Positions 1-9,453 of a DNA stretch of 64,000 bases are shown one piece after another (within the stretch, counting starts at the first letter, position 1; each line of letters starts with the position of its first letter). The notes under the pieces are model-generated. The model was not told the DNA's origin, did not search any database, and worked only from the letters and a program-made list of their open reading frames with translations. Source of the DNA: Cephalotrichum gorgonifer (taxonomy: Eukaryota > Ascomycota > Sordariomycetes > Microascales > Microascaceae). Where the stretch lies: NCBI GenBank assembly GCA_900312665.1, contig ONZQ02000009.1, positions 62,001 to 126,000 of the forward strand. The letters run 5' to 3'. Both the position numbers and the translations under genes were made by a program.

Positions 1-122
1 CATCCGAGTATATATCCTTCGTGGCCCCCCCACCACCCACCACCCGGTCGGTCTTGGAAACTCATACACCATCTGAACTGCTATCCCAATTCCTCCATAT
101 CCCCTCCCTCACCTCAGTCACA

Positions 123-1106
123 ATGCCTCCCATCATCAACCACACCTACACCGCCGACCCGTCGGCCCACGTCTTCAACGGGAAGGTCTACATCTACCCT
201 TCCCACGACAGGGAGACCGACATCCAGTTCAACGACAATGGAGACCAGTACGACATGGCGGACTACCACGTCTTCAGCACCGGGTCCCTGGACCCCCTTG
301 AGCCCGTCGTCGACCACGGCGTCGTCCTGAAGGCCGAGGACGTCCCCTGGGTCTCGAAGCAGCTCTGGGCCCCCGACGCCGCCACCAAGAATGGGAAGTA
401 CTACCTCTACTTCCCCGCCCGCGACAAGCAGGGCATCTTCAGGATCGGCGTCGCTGTCGGCGACAAGCCCGAGGGCCCCTTCACGCCCGAGCCGGAGCCC
501 ATCAAGGGGAGCTACAGCATTGATCCCGCCACCTTTGTCGATGAGGACAACGAGGCCTACATCTACTTCGGCGGCCTCTGGGGCGGACAGCTCCAGTGCT
601 ACCAGGGCGGCAACGACGTCTTCGACGCCTCCCTCCAGGGGCCCAACGAGCCCAGCGGTGACGGCGTGTACGCGCTCGGCCCCCGCGTCGCGAAGCTGAC
701 GCAGGACATGCTCCAGCTCGACGAGGAGGTGCGCGAGATCCAGATCCTCGCCCCGGAGACGGGCAAGCCCATCCTCGCCGACGACCACGACCGCCGCTTC
801 TTCGAGGCCGCATGGCTCCACAAGAAGGACGGCGTCTACTACTTCTCCTACTCCACCGGCGACACCCACTTCCTCGCCTACGCCACCGGCACCTCCCCCT
901 ACGGCCCCTTCACCTACGGCGGCCGCATCCTCGAGCCCGTCCTCGGCTGGACCACCCACCACTCCATCGTCGAGTTCAACGGCCGCACCTGGCTCTTCTA
1001 CCACGACTGCGAGCTCAGCAAGGGCGTGGACCACCTCCGCAGCGTAAAGGTCAAGGAGATCCAGTACGATGCCGACGGCAAGATCATCACCATGTCGGCC
1101 GATTGA
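123..1106 (+). CDS. Glycoside hydrolase family 43 protein (beta-xylosidase / arabinofuranosidase-like), 327 aa
   Basis: Single-exon protein with the GH43 five-bladed propeller signature. The N-terminal TADPSAHVF carries the presumed general-base Asp (about residue 12), YSIDPATFVDEDNEAYIYFGG carries the pKa-modulating Asp, and FFEAAWLHKKDGVYYFSYS carries the presumed acid Glu. About 325 residues is normal for a one-domain GH43. I chose the ATG at 123 because homology begins at once after it. An in-frame ATG at 21 would add 34 low-complexity residues. No clear signal peptide follows the 123 start, so an intracellular enzyme acting on imported xylo- or arabino-oligosaccharides is possible (inference). 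The gene is tail-to-tail with the lipase gene. Exact substrate cannot be told from sequence. Confidence 0.9.
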   Translation: MPPIINHTYTADPSAHVFNGKVYIYPSHDRETDIQFNDNGDQYDMADYHVFSTGSLDPLEPVVDHGVVLKAEDVPWVSKQLWAPDAATKNGKYYLYFPARDKQGIFRIGVAVGDKPEGPFTPEPEPIKGSYSIDPATFVDEDNEAYIYFGGLWGGQLQCYQGGNDVFDASLQGPNEPSGDGVYALGPRVAKLTQDMLQLDEEVREIQILAPETGKPILADDHDRRFFEAAWLHKKDGVYYFSYSTGDTHFLAYATGTSPYGPFTYGGRILEPVLGWTTHHSIVEFNGRTWLFYHDCELSKGVDHLRSVKVKEIQYDADGKIITMSAD

Positions 1107-1593
1107 GAGTCTTCCTCTTTCTAGAAAGAAAACGAGGAATGATGAAAGATGGGATGTGGAGAAAAAAGTGAGGAGAAAGAGGGTGGAAATGAAAACCGAG
1201 CTGCAAATGTTTGGTGTGTGAACTTGGGAGAAATAACTTGTATAACGATTTTACGTATCTGGGAAATTTAACTGAAATGACCAAAACCAAAAAAAAAACC
1301 CCACATGGTATATCTATTGTATCCGTGATCCCTCTTTATCTGGACCCGCGAGTTCGAGTCTCTCTTACTCTGCAGTGTCAATCATGAGAAAAAAAAGCCC
1401 CCTTGCAACATCCCTTTTCGTCTGCTTTCATCTATATCTGTCGTTGTAAGTTGTAAACCGTAGTCCGGTAGTCCACCTTCTGTCGGTCCTGTAAACGTGC
1501 GCGTACCGTCTAGACCATGCTCGTTCTACTTTCTACTATAAGCTCTCAGTGTATATCTTTAACTTCCCCCCCTTTTCTACCCTTTCCCCTCGT
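1107..1593. other. Intergenic, convergent 3' ends
   Basis: Tail-to-tail spacer between the GH43 gene and the lipase gene. It holds presumed 3' UTRs, including A-rich runs near 1288-1300. No gene seen. A short T-arm-like word near 1350 was examined and rejected as a tRNA. Confidence 0.6.
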
Positions 1594-4500
1594 TCACCAC
1601 CCAAACTCCGGCCCCGAGACGCCCAGCCGTAGCGTATTCAGCGCGTCCTCGTAGCTCCCGGGGCTATGGTCCATCAGCATGCTCGTCCCGAACCTCGCCT
1701 CGCCGAAGCGCGCCTCCACGTCCTTGACGTACTTCAGCACGGCCCTCTTCGCGGGCCGCCCGATGTGGTCCTCGGCGCCCCGGACGAACGCGTCCCGCCT
1801 GAGCACCCGCGTGGTCTCCACCACGAACACCTCACCCGGCGGAAGCAGCTTCTCGTGGACCATGGTGGCGCGCATGCTCCGGAGGAGGGACACCGCCCAC
1901 TCGCTGTTGCGGGGTTTCGCGAAGCTGGTGCCGCGGTTGTACCACCTGTCCGCGAGGCCGTTCTGGAAGCGCTCCCATATCTGGTTGCGCACCTCGTCCT
2001 TCGCGGCGCCCGAGTCGTTCTTGAAGGCGAGGGCAACGGCCTGGAGGTCGTGGAGGACGCCCAGGGAGAGGTAGGGCACCAGGTCGTTCCCCTGGACCAC
2101 CGTCGTGACGAGGCCGCGCGCGGCCTTGCGGAGCGAGGAGGACATGGTCCCCGGGGGCCCGTAGGCGTAGACGTGGATTGGCCTGCCCGGAGGGAGGCAG
2201 ACGTGGGCGTCTTTCCCCCCGGTGCCTTCGCCGGTAGCCGGGTACTGCGAGTGAGGTTCCGAGGAAGTGACGAAGCCCGTTCCGAAGCCGTTCGGCTCGG
2301 ATAGCATCACTCCCAGAAGCGCCGTTACGCCTCCTCCTAGCGAGTGGCCACACAGAACCAGCCCGTAATCCTCGAATTCCTCTAGCGCCACCTTGAGCGT
2401 TCGAAGAACCTTTCCCTGGAGAGACTGTCTGTCTGCCCCGTAGAGTAGACGTCTCGCCGAGGCATGTATGCCTTTGTGAACCTTGTACGACCTGCCTCTC
2501 CAAACCAGCTCATCGTAGTCGCAGGTCATGTCGGCCAGGACATCCTCGAAGCCCAGCGTCCCCCGGCAGGCCAATACCACCGCCTTGGATTCGTGGTCCA
2601 GAGAGATGTAGTGCACCAACGGAACGCCGGTGTCTGTCGACCCGGTCGAATCGGTGCCTCCCTGAGGGTCGACGATTGACGCCAGTAGGATACTCTCCTC
2701 AGTGGACTGAGTGTGCCGCACGAACGACCTGATGTCGCGGTGGGTGCTGTCCAGGGCTTTGAGTTTGGGTAAGTTCTTTGAAATTCCCATGTACTTCATG
2801 AAGCTGGACCCGTACGATGCCGTTGAGAACCGGACATATCTGGTGATGTTCCGGAGGAGGTGGAATCGAGGGAATGTTCCTTCGACCATGCCCGTGCGGC
2901 GGAGCGCACGTAGCTCATCGGAGTTGGCATATGCGCTTCGCTGATAGTACGATGAAAGTACCAGTGAAGTCTGCGAGTTGTTGGAAGCGATGCTGTAGAG
3001 GCTTGGCGTCTGGGCCCTCCTTCCGTGTGACGCGTGTGCAGGGGCGAATTCTGGGTCGAGGCCGTTCATGTCCTGTCCACCACTTGCGGAGTTCCGACGG
3101 CTCCTCATCGACTCGGTCCGGACGGCAGCAGGGGAAGAGGGTCTGTGATCATCAGTTGAGTGGATAGAGAACGTATCTGTGGTGGAAACGATCGAGTCGC
3201 GGCATCTCTCATGGACTGAAATATAGCTGGAGTAGGACGGGGTCCGGCGAAGCGTGGGAGGGTAGTCGATATCGAGTGATACCCTCGACTCCTTTCCCTT
3301 GGAGGCGGGGCGTTGGGAACCCTGCCACAGATACGTGTTGCTTGGGGCCGTGGTATGGCTGACTATCGACGTAGGTGTAGGGAACTTTGCCCTGCTGGTC
3401 GTAGCATGACCTGAAGGCGTAGTGTCTTTGGTCCACAGGCTCGATAACGCATGGCTGGACCCGCGCCTCAATGCCTGCTTCAGGCCGGTCTTCTTCTCCG
3501 TTGGCTTTTGACCAGATTTGGATGACTTGGAGTCAGTCTTTAGCGTTTTAGGTGGTAAGATGCCCTGCGTATTAGGGCGACTCTGACCCCCGTTGCCGGA
3601 GTCGTCCCGCGTTTCTGGGCCCAGTGGCATACGAAGGCGCTTTTGATTGGCAGTATTCGAAGGCCTTGTCTTGCTAGTCCGCCCAGGCGATGCGTTGGCC
3701 CGAATATGTTCGGGTGAGGACCGACCGCTTGGTGGGTTGGAGGATGGGGGCTTCGCGGCTGTATCTGGCTTCTCTCGCGGCGTTGGGCGAGGTGAATGTC
3801 CCATGACTCGCGGAGGGGAAAGGTTAAGTGGTTGTGACTTGGAACCCTTTACCGGCGACGAGCCTTTAGGGGCTTCGACGATCTCTTCCGCTTCACCCAT
3901 TTCAAGCAGGCCGGGGGTATCCAAGTCGCCGTCGTCACAGCGACGCAGCTCGGTGCTTCGTAGCTTGTTTCGGGCGACCTGATAGACCACGCGATAGCTA
4001 AGACGGGGTGGCGACTGAGACAGGCCTGAGGAGGTCTCATTGGGCCGACCGGGTGTGATGATCTGCTTCTTTTCTATCATTTCGACACCAGGAGGTGGGG
4101 TGAGGATGGGCACCTCCGGGCCGCTGACATCTACGGTAATGGTCTTGGTCGTGACGGACGACGTGGAGATAGACACAGTCGTATCCGCAGGTAAGGACCG
4201 CATTATCTGCTCTTTGAGAACGATCTCGGGGAGATCCTCGTCGTCACTACCCTCGAGGGTGCCGTGCTCCTCGATCGACCGCACTATGGCTGGGTCGAGT
4301 GAGGATGAGTTCAGGGCCGTATCGGAGCTGGTGCGGCTCACTTGCTCGGCGTGGACGTCGACCCTGTCCCCGTCGTTCACCACCACCACATCCCAGATTA
4401 TTTCCTCGCGGCCGAGCTGCTGATCCTCCCTCTCCGTGGCCTTCCTGCAGTTCCGCTGGAGAAGAGACAGGGCGGAGAGCCCGACGACGAGGTCTATCAC

Positions 4501-5088
4501 GCCGACCCTCTCGCCCTCAGCGCCCGTGGCGGGGTTCTGGAACTCGCGGCGGATCAGGGTGATGATGCTGGCGATGGCGCGGGAGGAGTCAGTGGAGCCG
4601 AAGAACTGGTCGAGCGAGGAGAGCACCAGCTGCGACATGTCGGACACGATGGATATTGTGCTTCCGGTGAGCTCAAATCCCGCCGTCGTCCAGAAGAGGG
4701 CCCGTGATATTGTTTGGTGGACACTCGCCAGGCTCGACTCGAGGATGGACTCTGCCTCCTCGCGAGACAAGTCCGTCTTCGACCGGCCAAGCACATGTCT
4801 TCCCGTCCGCGAAAGGAGGCCCTCGACGACGGTGCGGCTCAGCTCCAGGCTGGACAGGCTGGCGATCTTGGCAACGTCAAAGCCGTAGGAGCTCACGGTA
4901 GAGCCCGCCCGGATGGCGAAGCATGTCGACCGGGTGGCGAAGCTGACGACCTGGGCTATGGGGCCGGGCAGGAGGGTCCGTCCGGGCCGAGGCGTCACGG
5001 CGGTGGGTGTGACCGGCTGTATGGTCCCGCTCCCCTTGCCCGTGCTGGTAGTGGGGGAGGTAGAGCCCGCGCGGCCCCAAGGAGTCAT
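1594..5088 (-). CDS. Class 3 lipase, sn1-diacylglycerol-lipase type, 1164 aa
   Basis: Large single-exon protein. The C-terminal third is a lipase class 3 (alpha/beta hydrolase) domain: a RGTLGFEDVLADMTCD stretch, the nucleophile elbow CGHSLGGG with Ser about 916 (codon at 2341-2343), GNDLVPYLS for the acid loop, and a C-terminal DHSPGSYEDAL with a candidate catalytic His. The N-terminal half has a hydrophobic or amphipathic stretch (about residues 40-230), then a long Ser/Pro/Arg-rich disordered region. This layout matches filamentous-fungal relatives of diacylglycerol lipases, which release fatty acids from membrane diacylglycerol. The start at 5088 is supported by an in-frame TAA seven codons upstream. 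A CAG-like acceptor about 90 nt upstream on the coding strand could mark a 5' UTR intron. Confidence 0.88.
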   Translation of the reverse strand: MTPWGRAGSTSPTTSTGKGSGTIQPVTPTAVTPRPGRTLLPGPIAQVVSFATRSTCFAIRAGSTVSSYGFDVAKIASLSSLELSRTVVEGLLSRTGRHVLGRSKTDLSREEAESILESSLASVHQTISRALFWTTAGFELTGSTISIVSDMSQLVLSSLDQFFGSTDSSRAIASIITLIRREFQNPATGAEGERVGVIDLVVGLSALSLLQRNCRKATEREDQQLGREEIIWDVVVVNDGDRVDVHAEQVSRTSSDTALNSSSLDPAIVRSIEEHGTLEGSDDEDLPEIVLKEQIMRSLPADTTVSISTSSVTTKTITVDVSGPEVPILTPPPGVEMIEKKQIITPGRPNETSSGLSQSPPRLSYRVVYQVARNKLRSTELRRCDDGDLDTPGLLEMGEAEEIVEAPKGSSPVKGSKSQPLNLSPPRVMGHSPRPTPREKPDTAAKPPSSNPPSGRSSPEHIRANASPGRTSKTRPSNTANQKRLRMPLGPETRDDSGNGGQSRPNTQGILPPKTLKTDSKSSKSGQKPTEKKTGLKQALRRGSSHALSSLWTKDTTPSGHATTSRAKFPTPTSIVSHTTAPSNTYLWQGSQRPASKGKESRVSLDIDYPPTLRRTPSYSSYISVHERCRDSIVSTTDTFSIHSTDDHRPSSPAAVRTESMRSRRNSASGGQDMNGLDPEFAPAHASHGRRAQTPSLYSIASNNSQTSLVLSSYYQRSAYANSDELRALRRTGMVEGTFPRFHLLRNITRYVRFSTASYGSSFMKYMGISKNLPKLKALDSTHRDIRSFVRHTQSTEESILLASIVDPQGGTDSTGSTDTGVPLVHYISLDHESKAVVLACRGTLGFEDVLADMTCDYDELVWRGRSYKVHKGIHASARRLLYGADRQSLQGKVLRTLKVALEEFEDYGLVLCGHSLGGGVTALLGVMLSEPNGFGTGFVTSSEPHSQYPATGEGTGGKDAHVCLPPGRPIHVYAYGPPGTMSSSLRKAARGLVTTVVQGNDLVPYLSLGVLHDLQAVALAFKNDSGAAKDEVRNQIWERFQNGLADRWYNRGTSFAKPRNSEWAVSLLRSMRATMVHEKLLPPGEVFVVETTRVLRRDAFVRGAEDHIGRPAKRAVLKYVKDVEARFGEARFGTSMLMDHSPGSYEDALNTLRLGVSGPEFGW

Positions 5089-6926
5089 CGCGGTGACCGA
5101 TGAGCTTTAGAAGCGGCTCGGACTGAAAGATCCTGGCCTCCCGGAAGGCTAGGGGATGAGCGACCTGCGACACGATTTTTCTGTAAGGGATAAAAGATGG
5201 AACAGAATCATCGCAGTGGTAAGAATGAAGGCATATCCCGAGCAGGTGCGCAGCGAAGCGGTCGGCGAGGTGTCAAGGGGACAAGGATGATAGGATTAGA
5301 GGTTGGGCTGTGAAGCCAGAAATAATACTATAGAACAAGGCAATGGCGTTAAGCGTAAAGAGTGGGAATCGGCGGTGAATATACGAGAGTGGCCTTGTGC
5401 CGCGAGAGCGCGGGATATATGCTGTATTTAGTTCCGTCGAGTGCCTGTGCCTTGGGAAAGATGGTCTCAGTATAAACGGCGTACCGGTACAGTTTCCCAT
5501 GTGACGATACAAGGGAAGAGTTATATCAGGGCGAAGAAGGGTGAAGAACTAACGCAGCAGCAGGGGATTACTTACACACCAAGAGTAGAAAGTACAAGGT
5601 GCGGAAGTAGTAACGAGTAACCGCATACATCCAAGCGACGGGAGGCCCGGAATCTTTACTTTTCACGCGTCGTCGAGTGCAGGGCGATAATGTCCCGACA
5701 TCCGTGGGTGCGATTTGGGCGATGCCCCTCCACGTTTCGCGCCACCGTGCTTTCCCCCTTCCCTCGTGTTATTACTCGTCACAAATACGTAGCCCTTCGC
5801 GGTTCAATGTACCCGAGGCGGTGGGGCATCAAATTGATTTTTGGCGTGGCCATCATCGCTGCCATGTGATTGTTAGTGGGAAGCAGGGTGTCCACCCATC
5901 CGCTTAATCGCTGTGTGATTTGATAATCGTAGGTTCCGGCGTTCTTGCCAATATCGTCCCCAATACCGTCCCAACATTTTCGCCAGACGAGCAGACGGTC
6001 TTGGTGGCGCGCCGAGTACTTGTACTACTCATCCTATCTTCATTTGACCGAGATGCGATGCTGGTTGTCTTAATACCCTCTCCGCAGCTACGAGTGTACT
6101 TGTATATCCACATTACCATTATCTCATCCAGAACTCACCCAAAATCCCCCACGGAACCACCTCGTGCAGGTAGAACTTACTGCCCACGAGCTGTGGACGG
6201 GGCCAGGGTCCTGCGCCATTCGTCGGATCAAGTTCGATGGAGGATACCCGGCGTTGCGTCCCGACGGAGAACTTCCCCACCCCGAGGTCCTTTCCGGTCC
6301 TTCCCGCCTACACATCTAGTAGACCATTCCTCCTTGGAGGTACCATTTCCCATGTGAATGTTCGCCTTCAACTCAGGTTGCGGGCGAAAGGCCACATCCC
6401 CTGCATGCATGACTGACTTGTCCGACACTCTGCCTGAAACACTGACGGGCGTCTTCTAATATTCCAGGTTGCTCTGAACCGATAGCTGGACCCGACCCTT
6501 GTGCGCCCGTTCCTGCTATGAAATCCCGCTTATCAATGACGACTGCAATGATGATTACACTTCCCATGCCACCGGGGGACCTAAGTGCACCTCCCATTCC
6601 ATCTTAGTATCTCAGGCAGCACCCACAGTGAGCTGATACGGGCAACCCGTTGTTTCCGTCCGCGCGCAAGAGGGCCAGTCTGTCCCGGCTGTCCCAGCTG
6701 CTAGCATATACAAAACGAAAAGACATGCGTCCATAATAGCTCCCACAGAGACGGTACAGGGAGAAATGGAGGGTGCATGAGGTCGCAAAGTTGTCCCCGG
6801 CCCTTTGGCCGAACAGTCGTTCTTCGTAGTGCCTCGAAGTGCTCTATTGTGACAGTGGTAGTATGTACAACCTCTCTCTCTCTTCCCCTCCCTCTACAGG
6901 TTTCCCGCTCTCTCGATAGCACAGCT
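5089..6926. other. Intergenic region, lipase promoter side
   Basis: About 1.8 kb between the lipase start and the 3' end of the NDUFA2 gene. It should contain the lipase promoter and 5' UTR. All open frames are short, lack recognisable domains and are not supported by splice continuity. No RNA gene or repeat recognised, apart from scattered TACTTGTAC/ACGAGTAC-type words near 6015-6100. Confidence 0.5.
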
Positions 6927-7547
6927 CTATGCAGACCCGCCCTTGACAAGCCCCGTCACCGCGTCCTCGACCTGCTTGTCGGTGAGACCTATCCCCGAAA
7001 ATGTCAGCACGAAGCACGGGAATTGCCGCCCTCTACACCAAAACGTGAATGCGTACCTTCTAATGACTGGCTCTTCTCCTGACCGAGGTCTGCAGACAGC
7101 TGTTAGCCCCCTCCCGCCACTTCCATACGTATGCATCCGAGGCGCCGTCCCCCCTCAAGGCGCCGTGGATCAATGAGACTTGTGTGCGAAGCCGGAACTC
7201 ACCATATCGCGCGTAAATCTTCGGTGAAACGCCCGCTCCCTCGCGGATCAAGATCGGGACGTGCGGGTTGTTCTTCTTCATGATCGGGTACGCCCTCGTG
7301 AGGAATGTCCTAGATATACCCAAACCCCAAAGAGTCAGAATCGACAATATCCAACCAATTGGCCTCCCATGTTCTCTCCAAAGCTCGACAGCTCTCGGCA
7401 CGTGCGGCGGTGCGGTGCGATTGCGATTTGTGAAGTGCGGGATGTGCGAGGTATAACTAACCTGACGGCGGCGCTCTGCTCCGAGGTCTGGCAGAAAAGG
7501 AACCGCAGCTCCTTGACCGCCTGAGTGAATGCGTATCGGCCCGACAT
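6927..7547 (-). CDS. NADH:ubiquinone oxidoreductase B8 subunit (NDUFA2 homologue), 95 aa
   Basis: Four exons on the minus strand: 7547-7462, 7309-7203, 7089-7057 and 6988-6927. Every junction is GT-AG and phase-consistent (288 nt in total). The spliced protein starts MSGRYAFTQAVKELRFLFCQ, continues TFLTRAYPIMKKNNPHVPILIREG, KIYARYDLGQEKSQSLEG, and ends LTDKQVEDAVTGLVKGGSA. This is the thioredoxin-like L51/S25/CI-B8 domain of complex I accessory subunit NDUFA2 (10.5 kDa type in fungi), at the usual length. It acts in the matrix arm of complex I. Exon 3 is only 33 nt, so automatic gene finders may miss it. The gene is divergent from the pyruvate carrier gene, 481 bp away. Confidence 0.93.
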
Positions 7548-8028
7548 CTTGTTGTTTTCGGCGGGGGGTTTGCTCTCAAGAACAGTGTCGAGGGGGGTCG
7601 TCGATTGAGGTCGAAATGGTCTGCGAACAACTTCCCGCGTCTTCGCCCTTCAAATCGCTAATCCCCAATTGGAGCCACCGGAACGGAGAAACCTTCGGAT
7701 ATTCCCTACGCTCCCATTCGCCCAGAGTATATCCTTATGTAAGCATACAGAGTGAGCAAGGGACCGACCCACGGAAGCTCGGGCCAAGCTTAATGTTCCC
7801 TGTCATCCGTAGTAGGATAACTCAACCAAAAATTGGGAGCCCCATCCTTGCGTTATCTACTATCTCCCAAATCTCGCTTGGCCCAACCAATCCCGCAACG
7901 TCACGAAACAAATTCCCATCCCGATTCCGGCCGGCCCTTCGACAACCGCACCACCACCCCCACAATCCGGTGCCTACCAAACGAGGTTACGAAAGGGAAA
8001 CAAGGAAAGGAGAGAAAAAAAAGCCATA
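7548..8028. promoter_or_regulatory. Bidirectional promoter of NDUFA2 and MPC2 with CCAAT boxes
   Basis: The 481 bp between two divergent start codons contain a palindromic CCAATTGG at 7665-7672, an ATTGG at 7832-7836 and a CCAAT at 7887-7891. CCAAT boxes are bound by the Hap2/3/5 (HapB/C/E) complex, which is known to control respiratory genes in fungi. Coordinated control here is inference. No TATA box is evident. Confidence 0.55.
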
Positions 8029-8875
8029 ATGTCTGCGTCACGGAGTTTCCTCACTGCCGCGAGGCCGCTCTTCCGCCAGCAGCCGCTGTCGTCGGCGTGG
8101 AGGGCGCGCGCGGGCCCCCAGGCCATGAACGCCAACTTCAGGAACGGCTTCAAGAACGGGGGCAGGAGGTGGCAGAGCGCCGCGGCGGGGGAGCAGGTGT
8201 CTTGGTTCAAGCGCATGTGGGACAGCCCCGTCGGTCTTAAGACGGTGCACTTCTGGTAGGTCTTGTATCATCCCCCTTGCCTTTCCCCTTCCGGTGGGAA
8301 TCTATGGGGTGGGCAAATCAAGCTTCCTGGTTACTGACTACTTCGATTCAGGGCCCCGGTCATGAAGGTTCGTTTAACTTAGGCCTAGAGAGAGGGGATA
8401 GAAAGAGAGCGACCCCGATGGCCCCTCTTATCAGTATACTAACTCTGCCACAGTGGTGCCTCGTCATTGCCGGCATCTCCGACTTCGCCCGCCCCGTCGA
8501 GAAGCTCTCCCTTACGCAGAACCTGGCCCTGACCGCCACCGGTATCATCTGGACCCGGTGGTGCCTCATCATCAAGCCCAAGAACTACCTGTGAGCCCTC
8601 GCCTCCTCCCCAGATACCCCGCCGTCCGCCTAAACGGACATAATCCTACACCTCTCTATATCACGACACATCTCCCGCCATCTACAAACACACGCACACA
8701 CCCTTTCCTCTCCCCCCTTGTCTGCATCTACATGCTAACCGACTCGTGTAGTCTCGCCGCGGTCAACTTCTTCCTCGGCTGCGTCGGTCTCGTCCAGGTG
8801 AGCAGGATAGCTCTCCACAAGCCGAACCCGGCGATCGAGGAGGTGAAGGAGAAGGTGGAGGAGGTCAAGGCGTAA
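8029..8875 (+). CDS. Mitochondrial pyruvate carrier subunit 2 (Mpc2/Mpc3 type), 167 aa
   Basis: Four exons: 8029-8255, 8352-8367 (16 nt), 8454-8590 and 8752-8875. All junctions are GT-AG and keep frame (504 nt). The Arg- and Ala-rich N-terminus (MSASRSFLTAARPLFRQQ) looks like a mitochondrial presequence. The MPC domain then reads WDSPVGLKTVHFWAPVMK, WCLVIAGISDFARPVEKLS, LALTATGIIWTRWCLIIKPKN, LLAAVNFFLGCVGLVQVSRI, with the three membrane helices expected of MPC2. The protein forms a heterodimer with MPC1 in the inner membrane and imports pyruvate. The C-terminus is a short charged helix (EEVKEKVEEVKA). The 16-nt microexon is certain, because it alone supplies the APVMK motif. Confidence 0.95.
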
Positions 8876-9453
8876 ATGACAATCCAATTGCCACGATAAC
8901 GGGGAGAGGGAGCGAAACAAAATACAGCGAACGAAGGGGGATGGGGACCGCTGAAGCGGATCACCTCCGGCCTATACATTATTCTTGTGGAAGTGCATGG
9001 CTGGTTTGACACTCGAGGATCGGTCCCGGACGTGGGACTCGCGGAAGCTGTACATATTTACATGCACCTTGGTTGATGGATAAACATCCTTTTGTCGTTT
9101 GTACAGCTACTATTCTCCTAGCCCAGTGAAGACTTATACGGGTGGGAGGGTGGGTGTGTACTACGAATCCGATTTCCATGCCCACCTTCTTTTCTATCCT
9201 TTGTATATTTGCAGCCATTGAATACATGTAGTCTCTATTACTTGCGTCTCTTGACACAATGAAAACCTACTAATCTGACTACCAATACACATTCCAAGCT
9301 TCCTCGCCTCATTTTCTCCGAGATTCTTCATTATACCTCGACATATCCGAAGCTTCCAAACACCTTTTTTTTTCCTTCAAAACGATCTCATCTTCACCCA
9401 TATCGAGGCCCTCTTTCCCCCCTTCCGTCGTACACACCAACGATTTCCCTCCC
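8876..9453. other. Intergenic, convergent 3' ends
   Basis: Tail-to-tail spacer between the pyruvate carrier gene and the polyketide synthase gene, marking the change from housekeeping to accessory DNA. Presumed 3' UTRs and a pyrimidine tract near 9361-9376. No gene seen. Confidence 0.5.

Noticed and set aside
114..1034. 306-codon open frame antisense to the GH43 gene
   Set aside because: It mirrors GC-rich codons of the real gene, has Gly/Val/Glu-rich low-complexity translation and no domain.
1330..1380. tRNA-like T arm (GCGAGTTCGAGTCTCTC)
   Set aside because: Only four of five T-stem pairs form. No A box, anticodon stem or acceptor stem lies at the right distance upstream.
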